A DNA stretch of 29,533 bases from Patellaria atrata CBS 101060 (taxonomy: Eukaryota; Ascomycota; Dothideomycetes; Patellariales; Patellariaceae). Below are positions 9,216-18,726 of this stretch, piece after piece. Where the stretch lies: assembly GCA_010093705.1 (NCBI GenBank), contig MU006106.1, forward strand, positions 179,953 to 209,485, given 5' to 3'. How positions within the stretch are numbered: the first letter of the stretch is position 1; every line of letters begins with the position of its first letter. A model generated the notes under the pieces. The model saw only the letters and a list, made by a program, of their open reading frames with translations. It did no database searches and was not told where the DNA came from. Made by a program: the position numbers and the translations under genes.

Positions 9216-10968
9216 ACAGTAACTTTGATGTTATGGCAAACTCAGACCCTCAGCTGGCTCGACGTGACGCAGCAAGACGAGCCAAGCATGGGGGGATGAG
9301 CCTGGTAATGTGGAGGGAGGGAGGGAGGAGGGATGGGAAGGTTTTTGTGGGTGGAAGGTGAGTTTGTTTCGCGGTGTAAGTCTGCCGATGGGATGGCTCA
9401 GAGTAAAACGGCCAGGGCTTGGCATCTCTTTGTCACAAACTACCTTACGACAGGACCTTAGCTTGAACATTTCACATGAAAATACCCTTTATTCTAGTAT
9501 GCTTATACTTTTGCCGAATCATGTATCCTTTGTTCTTATTCTGCTATTTTCTATGCAATGGAGAGCTGTAGTTTCATGTAAAACAATGCATTTTGGTTTT
9601 GTCTATTTTTGACTGCAATATGTATTGGAAAAAAAGCTGTGATACCGCGGGCCCTCGTGTAACAAGGAGTTGGAAGTTTTCTTCAAGTCAGTCTCAGTCC
9701 ACATATTCTACCTATCTCTCTCTCTCCTATTCTCATATTTTTTGTTATTCGGTTGGTCTCGGACTGTCAGCAAAGCTAGAAGTACTGAAACTCCAAAAGA
9801 CCTGGTGACAGCGGCAATAATAGAGTCAGTAGCGTTGTTAGATTGTTAGAGTGAAGTGCGTGAGTGGATGGAAGTTATTGCGGTTATGCTCCTTCAAGCT
9901 TACTAGAGAGGGTCAGCCCCTACCTTTGTATACCTATGGTAAGTTCTTTTATCCCGAAAATGGCCTTTTATGTACCTTACGGTAGATCGCGGAAGGCTTG
10001 CGAGCGGATGTGGAAATCCTCACAACGTTCAAGGCCCGAAAACGATCACCCTCCACCAGATATCCATGGATAGCCTAGAACCACGGAGTACATTTACGGA
10101 GGTACAACCCCACCAAACATTGACTTCTTCTCCCCTGTCCCCGTTTCGACTGTCGAGGGGAAGAATACTGCCCGCAACGAGCTACCTGGGTAAAAGTCCT
10201 CCTTCCCCTCCGCCTTGTTAATCCCTTTCTTTTTTTGCTTCTTACCGCAAGCTTCAACACCGCCAAAAGCTTACTCTAACTGACCTGATAAGGGCCTTCC
10301 ACCTGGAATTGTATGCCCGCATCAAAATGACATATCTCCAAGGATGAGAAACATCAAACTTTTGCCTCACCCTCGCACGATAGCCGCCAATTTATCCAAA
10401 AGCTTGGTAGTATATCTGCTTAGACTGCTTTGCTGTACGACTTATCCCGGGTATGCCCCGAACGAATGATTCGCCCGTATAGAAATAATGATGATAGGGT
10501 TATCCTTTCGGAGCGACCCCGCTGTTAATTGCATGTCTAGAAACGTCAGTCTATAGCCAGGTATAGCCAACTATCGTCTCTGCCGACACGACAATCTTGC
10601 TATGTCTGGCTTCATTAGGCTGCCTGTAAAAACTTGAAATGGTCACACCGCATGATATATCTGCACCAATCTGCAAGCTCTTACACCTTTTGTAGAGCAG
10701 CTGGAGCCCCAAGTGGGGAGTGGATGCAATTTGAGCATCGACAGTCGCTACGTTGACGCTCACAAGAGACTGTAGAGTTGAAACACTTCTTTTTCATCTT
10801 ATTAGTAGTAATCATGTAGGGGAGGGGAATAAAGTAAAAAAACAGTTGAAGTCAGGGCATAAAGGTGATGAAAATGATGGGATAGCAATCCTATGCTTGT
10901 CACGCGAGCATGTGTTTGTCCAATGGATGATTGAGAGAGTGCAAATAACATCCTAAAGATAAGCAATA
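9216..10968. other. Long intergenic region, no gene seen
   Basis: 1.75 kb between the acrB start and the thioesterase stop, both minus strand. The part nearest acrB is its promoter; it has a G-rich tract (9315-9337) and a CT-rich tract near 9713-9735. Frames of 60-100 codons occur on both strands, but none has a recognisable domain, consistent codon use or convincing splice partners. A non-coding RNA cannot be excluded by eye. Confidence 0.5.
9315..9337 (+). other. Potential G-quadruplex upstream of acrB
   Basis: The plus strand has five GGG runs (9315-9317, 9319-9321, 9323-9325, 9330-9332, 9335-9337) separated by 1, 1, 4 and 2 nt. This meets the simple G3 loop 1-7 rule. It lies about 100 bp before the acrB start codon, on the template strand of that gene. 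Only the pattern is seen; function is inferred. Confidence 0.5.
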
Positions 10969-12379
10969 TCAAGTCTTTGCACTCCCAAAATCCTCTACAG
11001 AATCTGCTCTGTCCCAGCTATTTTGCTCTAATTCTCTCACCTTGCTTGTCAGATATCTGACTCTTTCCCCATACTTCTTCTTGGCTTGTTCTTGAAGTTC
11101 GAATGTCTGCCGAAACTGCTTCAACATGAACGGACGCAGGGGGGTCTTCTTCCCCTCTTTGTAATCATATACTACAATGTCTTCCACGCATCTGGCTGCA
11201 GGTCGTCGGTGTCGCTCCGAGAGGATTAAGACATCAAGTATGAAACTATTTGTCTCATCGGATGGCTTTGAACGCAGCTTGTGCATTACCGTAACGTGGT
11301 CTGGCCATGTCATAGGCTACCGCAAGACGTCAGCTTAAGTTCATTATCGGGAAGTGTACGCGACGGATGTCCAGATAATGGCTCAAGCTTGAAGGCTAAA
11401 TTCTCCGAACTCGAGAGTTCGCCACCGCGACTTGTATGTGATACGTGGAGCGATGCGGAGTAGCTCTCAGAGCATCACTTGACTATGCCGATGCAATCCA
11501 CGCCCATCACCATTCTAGCCAACCAGCCAAAACCTGGTGAGTAGTCATAATGGTGATTACTTTTTTGTTCAAAGCATGCCGGAACTTCGATACTATCTCC
11601 AGCTCATAGCGCACAACTTGCTAGATTCGATAAGAAAATGTACCACTCACAAACTTGAAGTCTGTCCTTATACTCCGCAGAATTAATCCTTCGCCTTGTG
11701 GCGTCCACAACTGGCTCCACTCCTTCTTGTGATGCGGATCAAGTATGTTTGCGAAGTTTTGGGCCCAATTAATTCGTGCAGATTCTGCGTAACGGTTATA
11801 GGTAACATTATTGACGTGACCTGCGAATATCGAATTAGATCCTCGAAAGAATACCACAGACTAAGAGATCTCTGTACCCTTTGTATCACTTAGTTATTTG
11901 CTTTCATGTGAAAGTGTCGACATAACTTACCATGCTATCCTAAATCACCCAAAGCTGCGAGATTAGCCTCGACCCGTAGTAAAGCTCAAAAGTACTGTAC
12001 AACAATACAAGCGCAGGTGAAGCTTCCGTACCATCTCACCCCACACAACTTCCTGTCGGAATAGGCCCTTTCGACCTGGGCCAGTGAGATAGCCTTCACT
12101 GCCTGCTATTAAATCCCTCCAATCCCGAGCAATCTCTTGACATATCTTTGCAGCTTCTATCGTGTGGTCTGGTTTGAGCCCAAAGGTCATACATTTTCCA
12201 ATCCGTATCTTAAGGTCCGATAGCCATCGAGGGTTCGAGATATTATTTGTTACATCTTCTTTGGATTGCGCTCGTGAAAGCCGGCATGATGTTGAAAAGA
12301 GAGCGGCGCGTCCGACGCGTTGGGCGGGGTTACAACTGGTCGAGAGGAAGGGGCAAAGAGCGAGATGTTGTTGCCGCAT
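10969..12379 (-). CDS. Mitochondrial hotdog-fold thioesterase-like protein (4HBT family)
   Basis: Best model: exons 12379-12032, 11939-11931, 11820-11651 and 11316-10969, about 291 residues. The N-terminus (MRQQHLALCP, then FSTSCRLSRAQS) is Arg/Ser-rich without acids and looks like a mitochondrial presequence. The conserved 4HBT core is VVWGEM, then DSM from a 9-nt micro-exon, then GHVNNVTYNRYAESARINWA, LILRSIRTDFKF, and after a 334-nt intron PMTWPDHVTVMHKLRS and ARCVEDIVVYDYKEGKKTPL. The aspartate after WGEM and the HVNN turn form the usual active-site loop. Strict GT-AG joining of the micro-exon to exon 3 leaves the frame one base short (see findings), so the middle of this model is uncertain. 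The family hydrolyses acyl-CoA thioesters; the substrate is unknown. It diverges from the ETFRF1-type gene. A sequence error, a non-canonical junction or a broken allele would each explain the discrepancy. Confidence 0.75.
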
Positions 12380-12699
12380 GTTACAATTGCGGATCTTTTG
12401 TACTCTAAACGCCTAGATACGACATACTACGCTAAATTTTGTATCGATTGACTGGGTTATCATGAAAAAAATAGATGGTCTAGGGGAATCAGTTCAAGCA
12501 ACGAAACCCGCAATTGAAATCGGCCAAGCTCGGCAAAACGAAGCGTCATTAAATGTCGTCTGGTGTTCTGATGTCAGAGCCCATCCCGAATACCGAACGG
12601 AACTGTCACCATTTTGAGCATCAAGGAGTCTACCTGAAGTAATACAGTAATGATATCTGATCGATATTGTGACATAACATTTCTCTACTATGGTTGAAT
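12380..12699. promoter_or_regulatory. Shared spacer between divergent thioesterase and ETFRF1-type genes
   Basis: 320 bp separate the two start codons, so both promoters must lie here. The spacer holds no gene. Both products appear mitochondrial, which makes joint control plausible but is not shown by any motif I can name. Confidence 0.6.
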
Positions 12700-12713
12700 A
12701 TGGTTCCTCCTAA
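12690..12713 (+). other. Short upstream ORF overlapping the ETFRF1-type start
   Basis: ATG GTT GAA TAT GGT TCC TCC TAA is a seven-codon frame that begins 10 nt before the main ATG at 12700 and ends inside the first exon in another frame. If the transcript starts upstream of 12690, ribosomes meet this ATG first. Confidence 0.45.
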
Positions 12714-13127
12714 CCCACAGTTGCGGCAACAAGTTATTAAGATCTATAAAGGTGCTCCGGACATGATTTCGTTACTGATCGATTTCTAATGGCAATAGAA
12801 CTTCTTTACTTGGGAAGAGAGTATCCTTTGGGGTATGATTACTTTAGATCTAGGCTTCACAAAGCTTTTGCCAGTCAGGCCGGTATAGAAGACGAAGAGA
12901 AGATTAAACAAGGAATCGAGAGAGCAGAATACGTAAAAAAGGGTACGTCACAAGTTCTTCTTGCCTTCCATTGTGCCACAACTGTTCTAATACTGCTTCA
13001 TAGAAATAGAAGCTTTGTAAGCAAAAGCGTGATACTCCTCGATGATGCGTATAATGTACATTAAAACGAATGCAGGTACTATCTCAAAAGGTATCGTGCA
13101 CTCAAGCAGCGTTATGACAAAACCTGA
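12700..13127 (+). CDS. ETFRF1: LYR-motif protein, ETFRF1/LYRM5 type
   Basis: Four exons: 12700-12751, 12799-12942, 13004-13016 and 13076-13127, giving 86 residues; human ETFRF1 is about 90. The introns of 47, 61 and 59 nt all have GT-AG ends, and the first two have CTAAT branch sites. The spliced protein has the whole family signature: [20 protein letters not shown], then [31 protein letters not shown] and [20 protein letters not shown]. The LYR motif is present as IYK (15-17). In animals ETFRF1 binds mitochondrial electron-transfer flavoprotein and promotes loss of its FAD; LYR proteins generally dock on mitochondrial acyl carrier protein. Exon 3 is only 13 nt long and encodes the residues joining KK to LYYL. 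The stop lies 61 bp from the end of the convergent methyltransferase gene. The fungal function is inferred from the family. Confidence 0.9.
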
Positions 13128-13188
13128 AAACACCACCATGCAGTCGCGAGTTGGAAGCCGCCAAAGTAAGTCGTGAGACTAGAAATCT

Positions 13189-14596
13189 CTAGATTTTCCG
13201 AGCCCACCAGGCTCCTAACTCCAGACATTCTCCACTAGAAGCCCCTTTTTGCTCCAATAGATCCACCATCATCCAACCCCACCAGCGTTGCCATTCCTCT
13301 TGATTCTTTCCGCTAACTTCCTTCAGTAACGGCTCCATGCTCTCGATTAACTGAATTACGGTTAGAAGAGCGGTATAGCGTAAGGCTGCTTGGTCCTCCG
13401 TGAGCACTGTCTCTCCAGCTCTCGCCTTGCCGCGGGCCGCCTCGCTCTCTCGCCGTTGGGACAGAAATCTCTCGCCAGAGTCCCTTTCCCATCTCAACTC
13501 ACCTAATGGAATGGCCACCCTTCTGTACTCTATGTCACATAGAAGATCTGGTTCCTGCAACAGAACCTGCGTGACTCTGGTACATGGCTGTGCGGGAAGT
13601 TTTCGTCTATCAAGTGCTTCTTCAATCCAGGCGTTCGAGTCATGGAGGTATTTGTTTTGGACCGGCGCAAAAGGCGTTATGGGGGAAATCATGAAGGTCC
13701 CAGTCGCAGCAGCACAATTTTCGTATTCTGGATGTTTGCCCGGCGGTGGCGGAGGATGCGGCAGTATAGATCTTATGGTATGGTCACAATCCCATATCTC
13801 AAATGTACCTCCTCTCTTAAGGACTCTGATCGCCTCGTCGGTGACTTTCTGGGAATGGAGTAGCGGTACGACTAGACTCATATCTTTCATTACTACTATA
13901 TCGAATTCTTCATCCTCGAAAGGTAAGGGCACTCGACGTAAATCATGTTGGACGAAACGCCAATCCATCCCCTGTTTTCGAAGGTCTGGTGCTAGTGGGA
14001 CTATATCTAATCCCGTGAATGAAACGTCATTCCACCCTAGCGTGCAAAAGTAATCGTGACACAATGACGACCAGTATCCGCTCCCACATGCAATCTCCAG
14101 AACTTTTCTAGGGCGATGTTCTACAGCATACGGGGAGCACAATGCTTTGCCAAATATTGTAGTGGCTAGGAGTGTACTCAGATTTTGGCGTTGCATTTCA
14201 GGGAGATCGACGGGAAGAGGATAAGGTAGGTCTCGAAGATATCGCCGGCCATGGCGTAGGATAAGTTGATTCCGTGCTGGAGGTGGATTATCTGTACCAG
14301 ACGTTGAGGAACTAGATATCGAAGCCGTCTTCCCTCCCGGACCGTCCATCGGTCTTATAGAATTGCTCCTCACCAGAGTGACAGAAGCATTCGACAGCGT
14401 CCTTGCAAGAGGTTCCGGTTCCGGGTTATCCCATAGCGACAGGGGGTCTACATTCACGTTCGCGGTCTTCGGTCTCACGAATTGCGTAGCTGGTAAGCTC
14501 GGGACGCTCTGATAACGGTACCTTCAAAATAAAAAAAGTCAGCAAACAACGACGTATGTAGTACCAGAACAGCGGGATATTCCACACATCATCCAT
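13189..14596 (-). CDS. SAM-dependent methyltransferase, class I
   Basis: Two exons, 14596-14565 (32 nt) and 14521-13189, separated by a 43-nt intron with a GCTGAC branch site, encode 454 residues. The tiny first exon gives MDDVWNIPLFW and continues as YRYQSVPSLPATQF, which is more plausible than starting at the non-ATG codon inside exon 2. Motif I, VLEIACGSGYW (about 151-161), is the AdoMet-binding glycine loop; the acidic residue of motif II is in FTGLDIVP (D183), and later motifs are HDLRRVPLPFEDEEFDIVVM and VLKRGGTFEIWDCD. The N-terminal 130 residues are Ser/Pro-rich and probably disordered (WDNPEPEPLARTLSNASVTL is a conserved-looking block). The C-terminal 200 residues are helical. The fold is clear, but I do not recognise the substrate. 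It converges with the LYR gene; both may share 3' flanking DNA. Confidence 0.85.
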
Positions 14597-16331
14597 TCTC
14601 CCATTTTGAACGGTGTTTTTCCGGGTACCAGAGGAGGTACCCCACAGGTGCTAGTGCAGATCAGAGACGACGAGCGGTGACCGGCAGATAAGCACACGTC
14701 TCAGATAGAGCCCTTGGAGCAGTAGGCGACTGCAGTCGCGTGGGAGCAAGTGTAGGGGCTTCTGCAAAGTGTAAACGACCTGGACATGTCCGTGAGGTCC
14801 AAAGTTGCAGTAGGTGGGGTTCCGAGAGGAAAAGAAGGCTGGGAAGAAACATAAATGGGAGATCTTAAGTGAGTTCAAGTAATGCGCCTGAACGGCTGTC
14901 TTTGCAACGCCTCCTGTTGGTGCGCATGAGACCCCTCGGCCTTTGAACACCCCTCTTGTTCAGCTTGGGTTCATGGCCTTAGAATTGGCAGAACGTGGAG
15001 AGAAGCTTCATCCAATCATCACCATGAATTGTTGGTTCATGCAGGTTTCGCCCCTCAGTGATTCAGCGATCGAGCGGGAACTGCGAAAGGATATTTGGAC
15101 TTCTTTGAGCCACCTCTACCACTTCCTGTACGTAAATAGTTAGGACTACATAAACAGTTAGCCAGACGCGGGAACAGCATGGAAATGGCGGCGAGAACGT
15201 GGGAGGCTAGATCAGTATTGTCAGCTGGAACTGGAATAGTAGTATTTTGAGAGGCACCATTTCATATCAAGCATAACTGTGAGACGAAACTGTTCAAGAT
15301 CTACGGTATTCGTAGAACTAGCTCTACCAGAAGGTGACCTTCTCTTTCTTTGATGCAAGGAGGTCGTCCCGAAATAATAGAGTGACTAGATATCTGACAG
15401 ATACAGTTTCGGCACAAAATAAGAACAATCAATGGGACGGAAATAGCTGTAGACCGAATAAGATATGTTTCGATGCAAGCTGCGACTGAAAACTATGAAA
15501 AGCTATACTGTACTGTACGGTACACTACTCTACCGTACACTACCATAAGATATGCTCAGTACTGCTACGGTCAGGTACCTGTGCTACCCTTCAAACAGTA
15601 TCTGTGCTTGCATCGATTCATGAATATAAAAGTTGGAGCTGCCCTTACATATATGAATCACGTGTCACCGCCAAGTAGTGTCTTCCCTCACGACGCTTGA
15701 AGCTGTGAGTGCGCACCTCAACCTCTAACAAGCCCGCCCAAACTTTACCTGTTCTTATCGACGGCCATAAGGATAGATATCATTCTTTCAATCCCGTTCT
15801 TGTTGGCTCCCGTCACCATTTACCCTTGTGGACAGTTGCGCCTCGAGACTTAGCTCAGTCTACACTTCCGCCGAGCGTTTGTGCGTGTCTTTCACCCTTT
15901 CCGCAACCTACCTTCTTTTGATTGCATACATATTAGCACGGACCTAGTCTCATAACGCTTTTGACTGACATAAGGTAATCTAGATTTATCGTCAGCGCTG
16001 ATTCATAGGCACCTCTTCGTACACCTCTAAGATACAAACTTTGCGACTACCTCGAACCACGACTCAAGACAAACAAACATCGCGTTACCGAGTGCAGGAA
16101 TAATAGTCTGAACTGAAACGTCCGTCCCGGGTGTTCTGAGCGAGTGGGCAGGAGGAAATTCATCTCAATTAATGAATGATAACCGTCCGGTTGCCTATGT
16201 TAAGACGAAGAAAGCTCCGGATCCAGCCCCTTCCACTCACTTGATTCCTCCACACAACTCTCCCTCTACGTCCACAAGAACAACGATTTTTCTACCTGGC
16301 AGACAAGCCAACAAATTGAGGCTATCTTTAG
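14597..16331. promoter_or_regulatory. Divergent upstream region of methyltransferase and CCR4
   Basis: 1.73 kb separate the two start codons. The right end is probably the CCR4 5' leader, rich in CT and CAA tracts. GGTACC sites occur at 14624-14629 and 14636-14641, and GTAC palindromes cluster at 15510-15585. Several 60-100-codon frames occur on both strands, but none resembles a protein family, so I list no gene here. Confidence 0.5.
15514..15539. repeat. Perfect 9-bp inverted repeat with 8-nt loop
   Basis: TGTACGGTA (15514-15522) is the exact reverse complement of TACCGTACA (15531-15539). A separate 10-bp palindrome CAGGTACCTG follows at 15572-15581. The hairpin lies in the divergent promoter region between the methyltransferase and CCR4 genes. 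Its function is unknown. Confidence 0.8.
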
Positions 16332-16447
16332 ATGGCCGATGGTCCCTACCGGTTCCAACAGGGAGCCGGTCATTTCTACTATTCACAACACAACCAACAA
16401 AATCATCACCAAAGACACGGTCAACGCGCTGGATCGCCGGTCAATAA
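16172..16447 (+). other. Upstream ORF overlapping the CCR4 start
   Basis: A 91-codon frame opens with ATG at 16172 and ends inside the CCR4 coding sequence in another frame, spanning the CCR4 ATG at 16332. The peptide has no family resemblance. If it is in the mature leader it would lower CCR4 translation; it may instead be removed by an unseen 5' intron or lie upstream of the transcription start. Confidence 0.4.
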
Positions 16448-18726
16448 CACGCGTATTGGCGGATTCAGTAACGACACTCCTTCTCCCTCACGATCACCGG
16501 GGCCGCAGTCCCCCGCACATAACACCTACGGCATGTACAACCAAGGCCACCACCAACATGGTCAACATGGGATGATGAACGGCGGCACTGGGCATCAACG
16601 ATATGCTATGCAAATGAGCATGAGCAAGCAATATCAGCACCAAAATCACCATAACCAGGGCCATCAGCACCAACAAGCACAGGATCATGCTGGTCACGGA
16701 CATGGAGCGCATGTTGGCGGTCATCAACATAACCTCTCCAGTGGGGGCATGTCCAACGTGCAGCCTCATTTCAATCAACATCACATGCAAAACGGTACAC
16801 CTTCAAGCTTGCACAGTGGTCTAAACAAACCTCCTACTGAACACTGGACTCTCCAGTTGCAGCTTGCGCAGGGAGCCCGAGAAATGACAATGGCGCATTC
16901 GCATGCACGGAACCACCCAATGGTAAACAAAAGCATAGTAGCGGGAGTGAGCAGTGGAATGAAGGAAAGGGACAAAGAGGAACGGAATCGTGCAGGAGGC
17001 GAGACAAATGACGCAGGGCGACAGAAACAGGTCTGGGCCGCATTAGATTTTGGAGGTCAAAATCTGAAAGTTATATCTCCAACGTTATTCGGATATCCGT
17101 TCCTTACAAAGTTGTTTTTGAATGCCAACAAGCTTTCCTACCTCCCATCAGCAATCGGACGGCTGCGAAATTTGACCCAGTTGGATCTATCGCTCAATCA
17201 GCTCACCGAGCTACCTCCGGAAGTGGGCATGTTAGTTAACCTCAGAGAGCTTTTAGTGATCGACAATAACCTCGAAACCTTGCCGTTTGAGATGGGGTCG
17301 CTGTACCAGCTGGAAATCCTTGGTGTCGAAGGTAATCCTCTTCACGATGATTTTAAATCAATCATCGTGGAGCATGGAACCGGCGAGTTAATCAAACATC
17401 TTCGTGAACAAGCGCCAGGTAAGTAACATTGGTAGCGGCGCATAGCATTTACAATAATTAACCTTTGTAGGGCCGGAACCACCGCGGGATCGGGATTGGA
17501 TATCCCTGGATGATTCGTTGGAAAACCTTGATGATAGATTCTCGGTGATAAGCTGGAACACTCTTTGTGACAAATATGCTACACAATCTCAATATGGATA
17601 TACTCCCTCGGCGGCATTGGACTGGGGACACCGTAAGGAAGTCATTTTGGACGAGATCCGGAACCGTAACGCAGATATCATCTGTCTACAGGAAGTAGAT
17701 CTCGAGAGTTTTAATGACTTCTTCCGTTCCGCACTCGCACATAATGATTACAAGGGAGTATTCTGGAACAAAAGCCGGGCTAAGACCATGGGCGAGAGGG
17801 AAGCTAAATTGGTTGATGGTTGTGCTACGTTCTACAGGAATAAGAGGTCTGCCTAATTTGATTCGGATCATCATAGAGTTCTGCTAACAGTTAGCAGGTT
17901 CATTTTGCTAGATAAACAGCTTATTGCTTTTGGAAATATAGCCATTAACCGACCAGACATGAAAGGCGAACATGACATATTCAACCGCGTCATGCCTCGA
18001 GATGATATAGCCGTTGTATGCTTCTTTGAGGACCGAATGAAGGGGACTCGATTGATTGTTGTCAATGCTCACGTTTTCTGGGACCCTGTCTTCAAAGATG
18101 TCAAGGTCGTCCAGGTAGCAATTCTTATGGAGCAGATTACCAAACTTGCCGAGCAATATGCAAAATGGCCGCCTTGCAAAGACAAAGCTCTTTACCGTTT
18201 TGCCGACGAAGACAAAATCGGAGAAGAATCGGCAGAGCTTCCAGAGGAGCCTGCACCGTCTATGGAATACGGTGAAGGTCCTCAAATTCCTCTTATAATG
18301 TGTGGAGACTACAACTCGCTTCCCAACGATTCTGGAGTGTACGAGCTTCTCGCCTCGGGATCACTTTCAAGCGCACACTCCGATCTTAACGGGAGAAAGT
18401 ACGGAAATTTCACGCGGGATGGGATGAGCCACCCCTTTAGCCTCCGTTCAGCTTATAATCACGTGGGAGAGCTGAACTTTACCAACTATACACCCACATT
18501 TACCGGCGTCATTGATTACATCTGGTATTCAACGAACGCGTTGAACGTGACGGGTCTACTAGGCGAGATTGACAAGGAATACTTGCAACGAGTGCCCGGC
18601 TTTCCCAACTATCATTTCCCCAGCGATCATTTAGCTCTTCAGGCGCAATTTTCGGTCAAGGGTAGGAAGGAAAAAAAAATAGTAGAAGCGGATTTTGGCC
18701 CGTCTTCGCGAGATAGAAGAACATGA
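16332..18726 (+). CDS. CCR4: CCR4 poly(A)-specific 3' exonuclease of the CCR4-NOT complex
   Basis: Three exons, 16332-17418, 17471-17846 and 17898-18726, with 52- and 51-nt introns, encode 763 residues. Residues 1-165 are very rich in His, Gln, Asn and Gly and are probably disordered. Leucine-rich repeats occupy about 235-345 (LFLNANKLSYLPSAIG, LDLSLNQLTELPPEVG, LLVIDNNLETLPFEMG); in yeast these dock Ccr4 on Caf1/Pop2. The endonuclease/exonuclease/phosphatase fold follows from about 385, with N393 in SWNTL, E438 in LQEVD, D625 and N627 in GDYNSLPNDS, D694 in GVIDYIW, and D731-H732 in PSDHLAL. All residues expected for Mg-dependent deadenylation are present. The second intron restores YRNKRFILLDKQLIAF. 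The protein shortens mRNA poly(A) tails in the cytoplasm. The start is the first ATG in frame before the disordered region. Confidence 0.96.

Noticed and set aside
12590-12625. Sequence vaguely like part of 5S rRNA (CATCCCGAATACCGAACG)
   Set aside because: Only a short GC-containing similarity; the rest of a 5S gene and a pol III terminator are missing.
13400-14053. 217-codon plus-strand frame opposite the methyltransferase
   Set aside because: Ser-rich antisense shadow; the minus-strand frame carries a clear AdoMet-binding motif.
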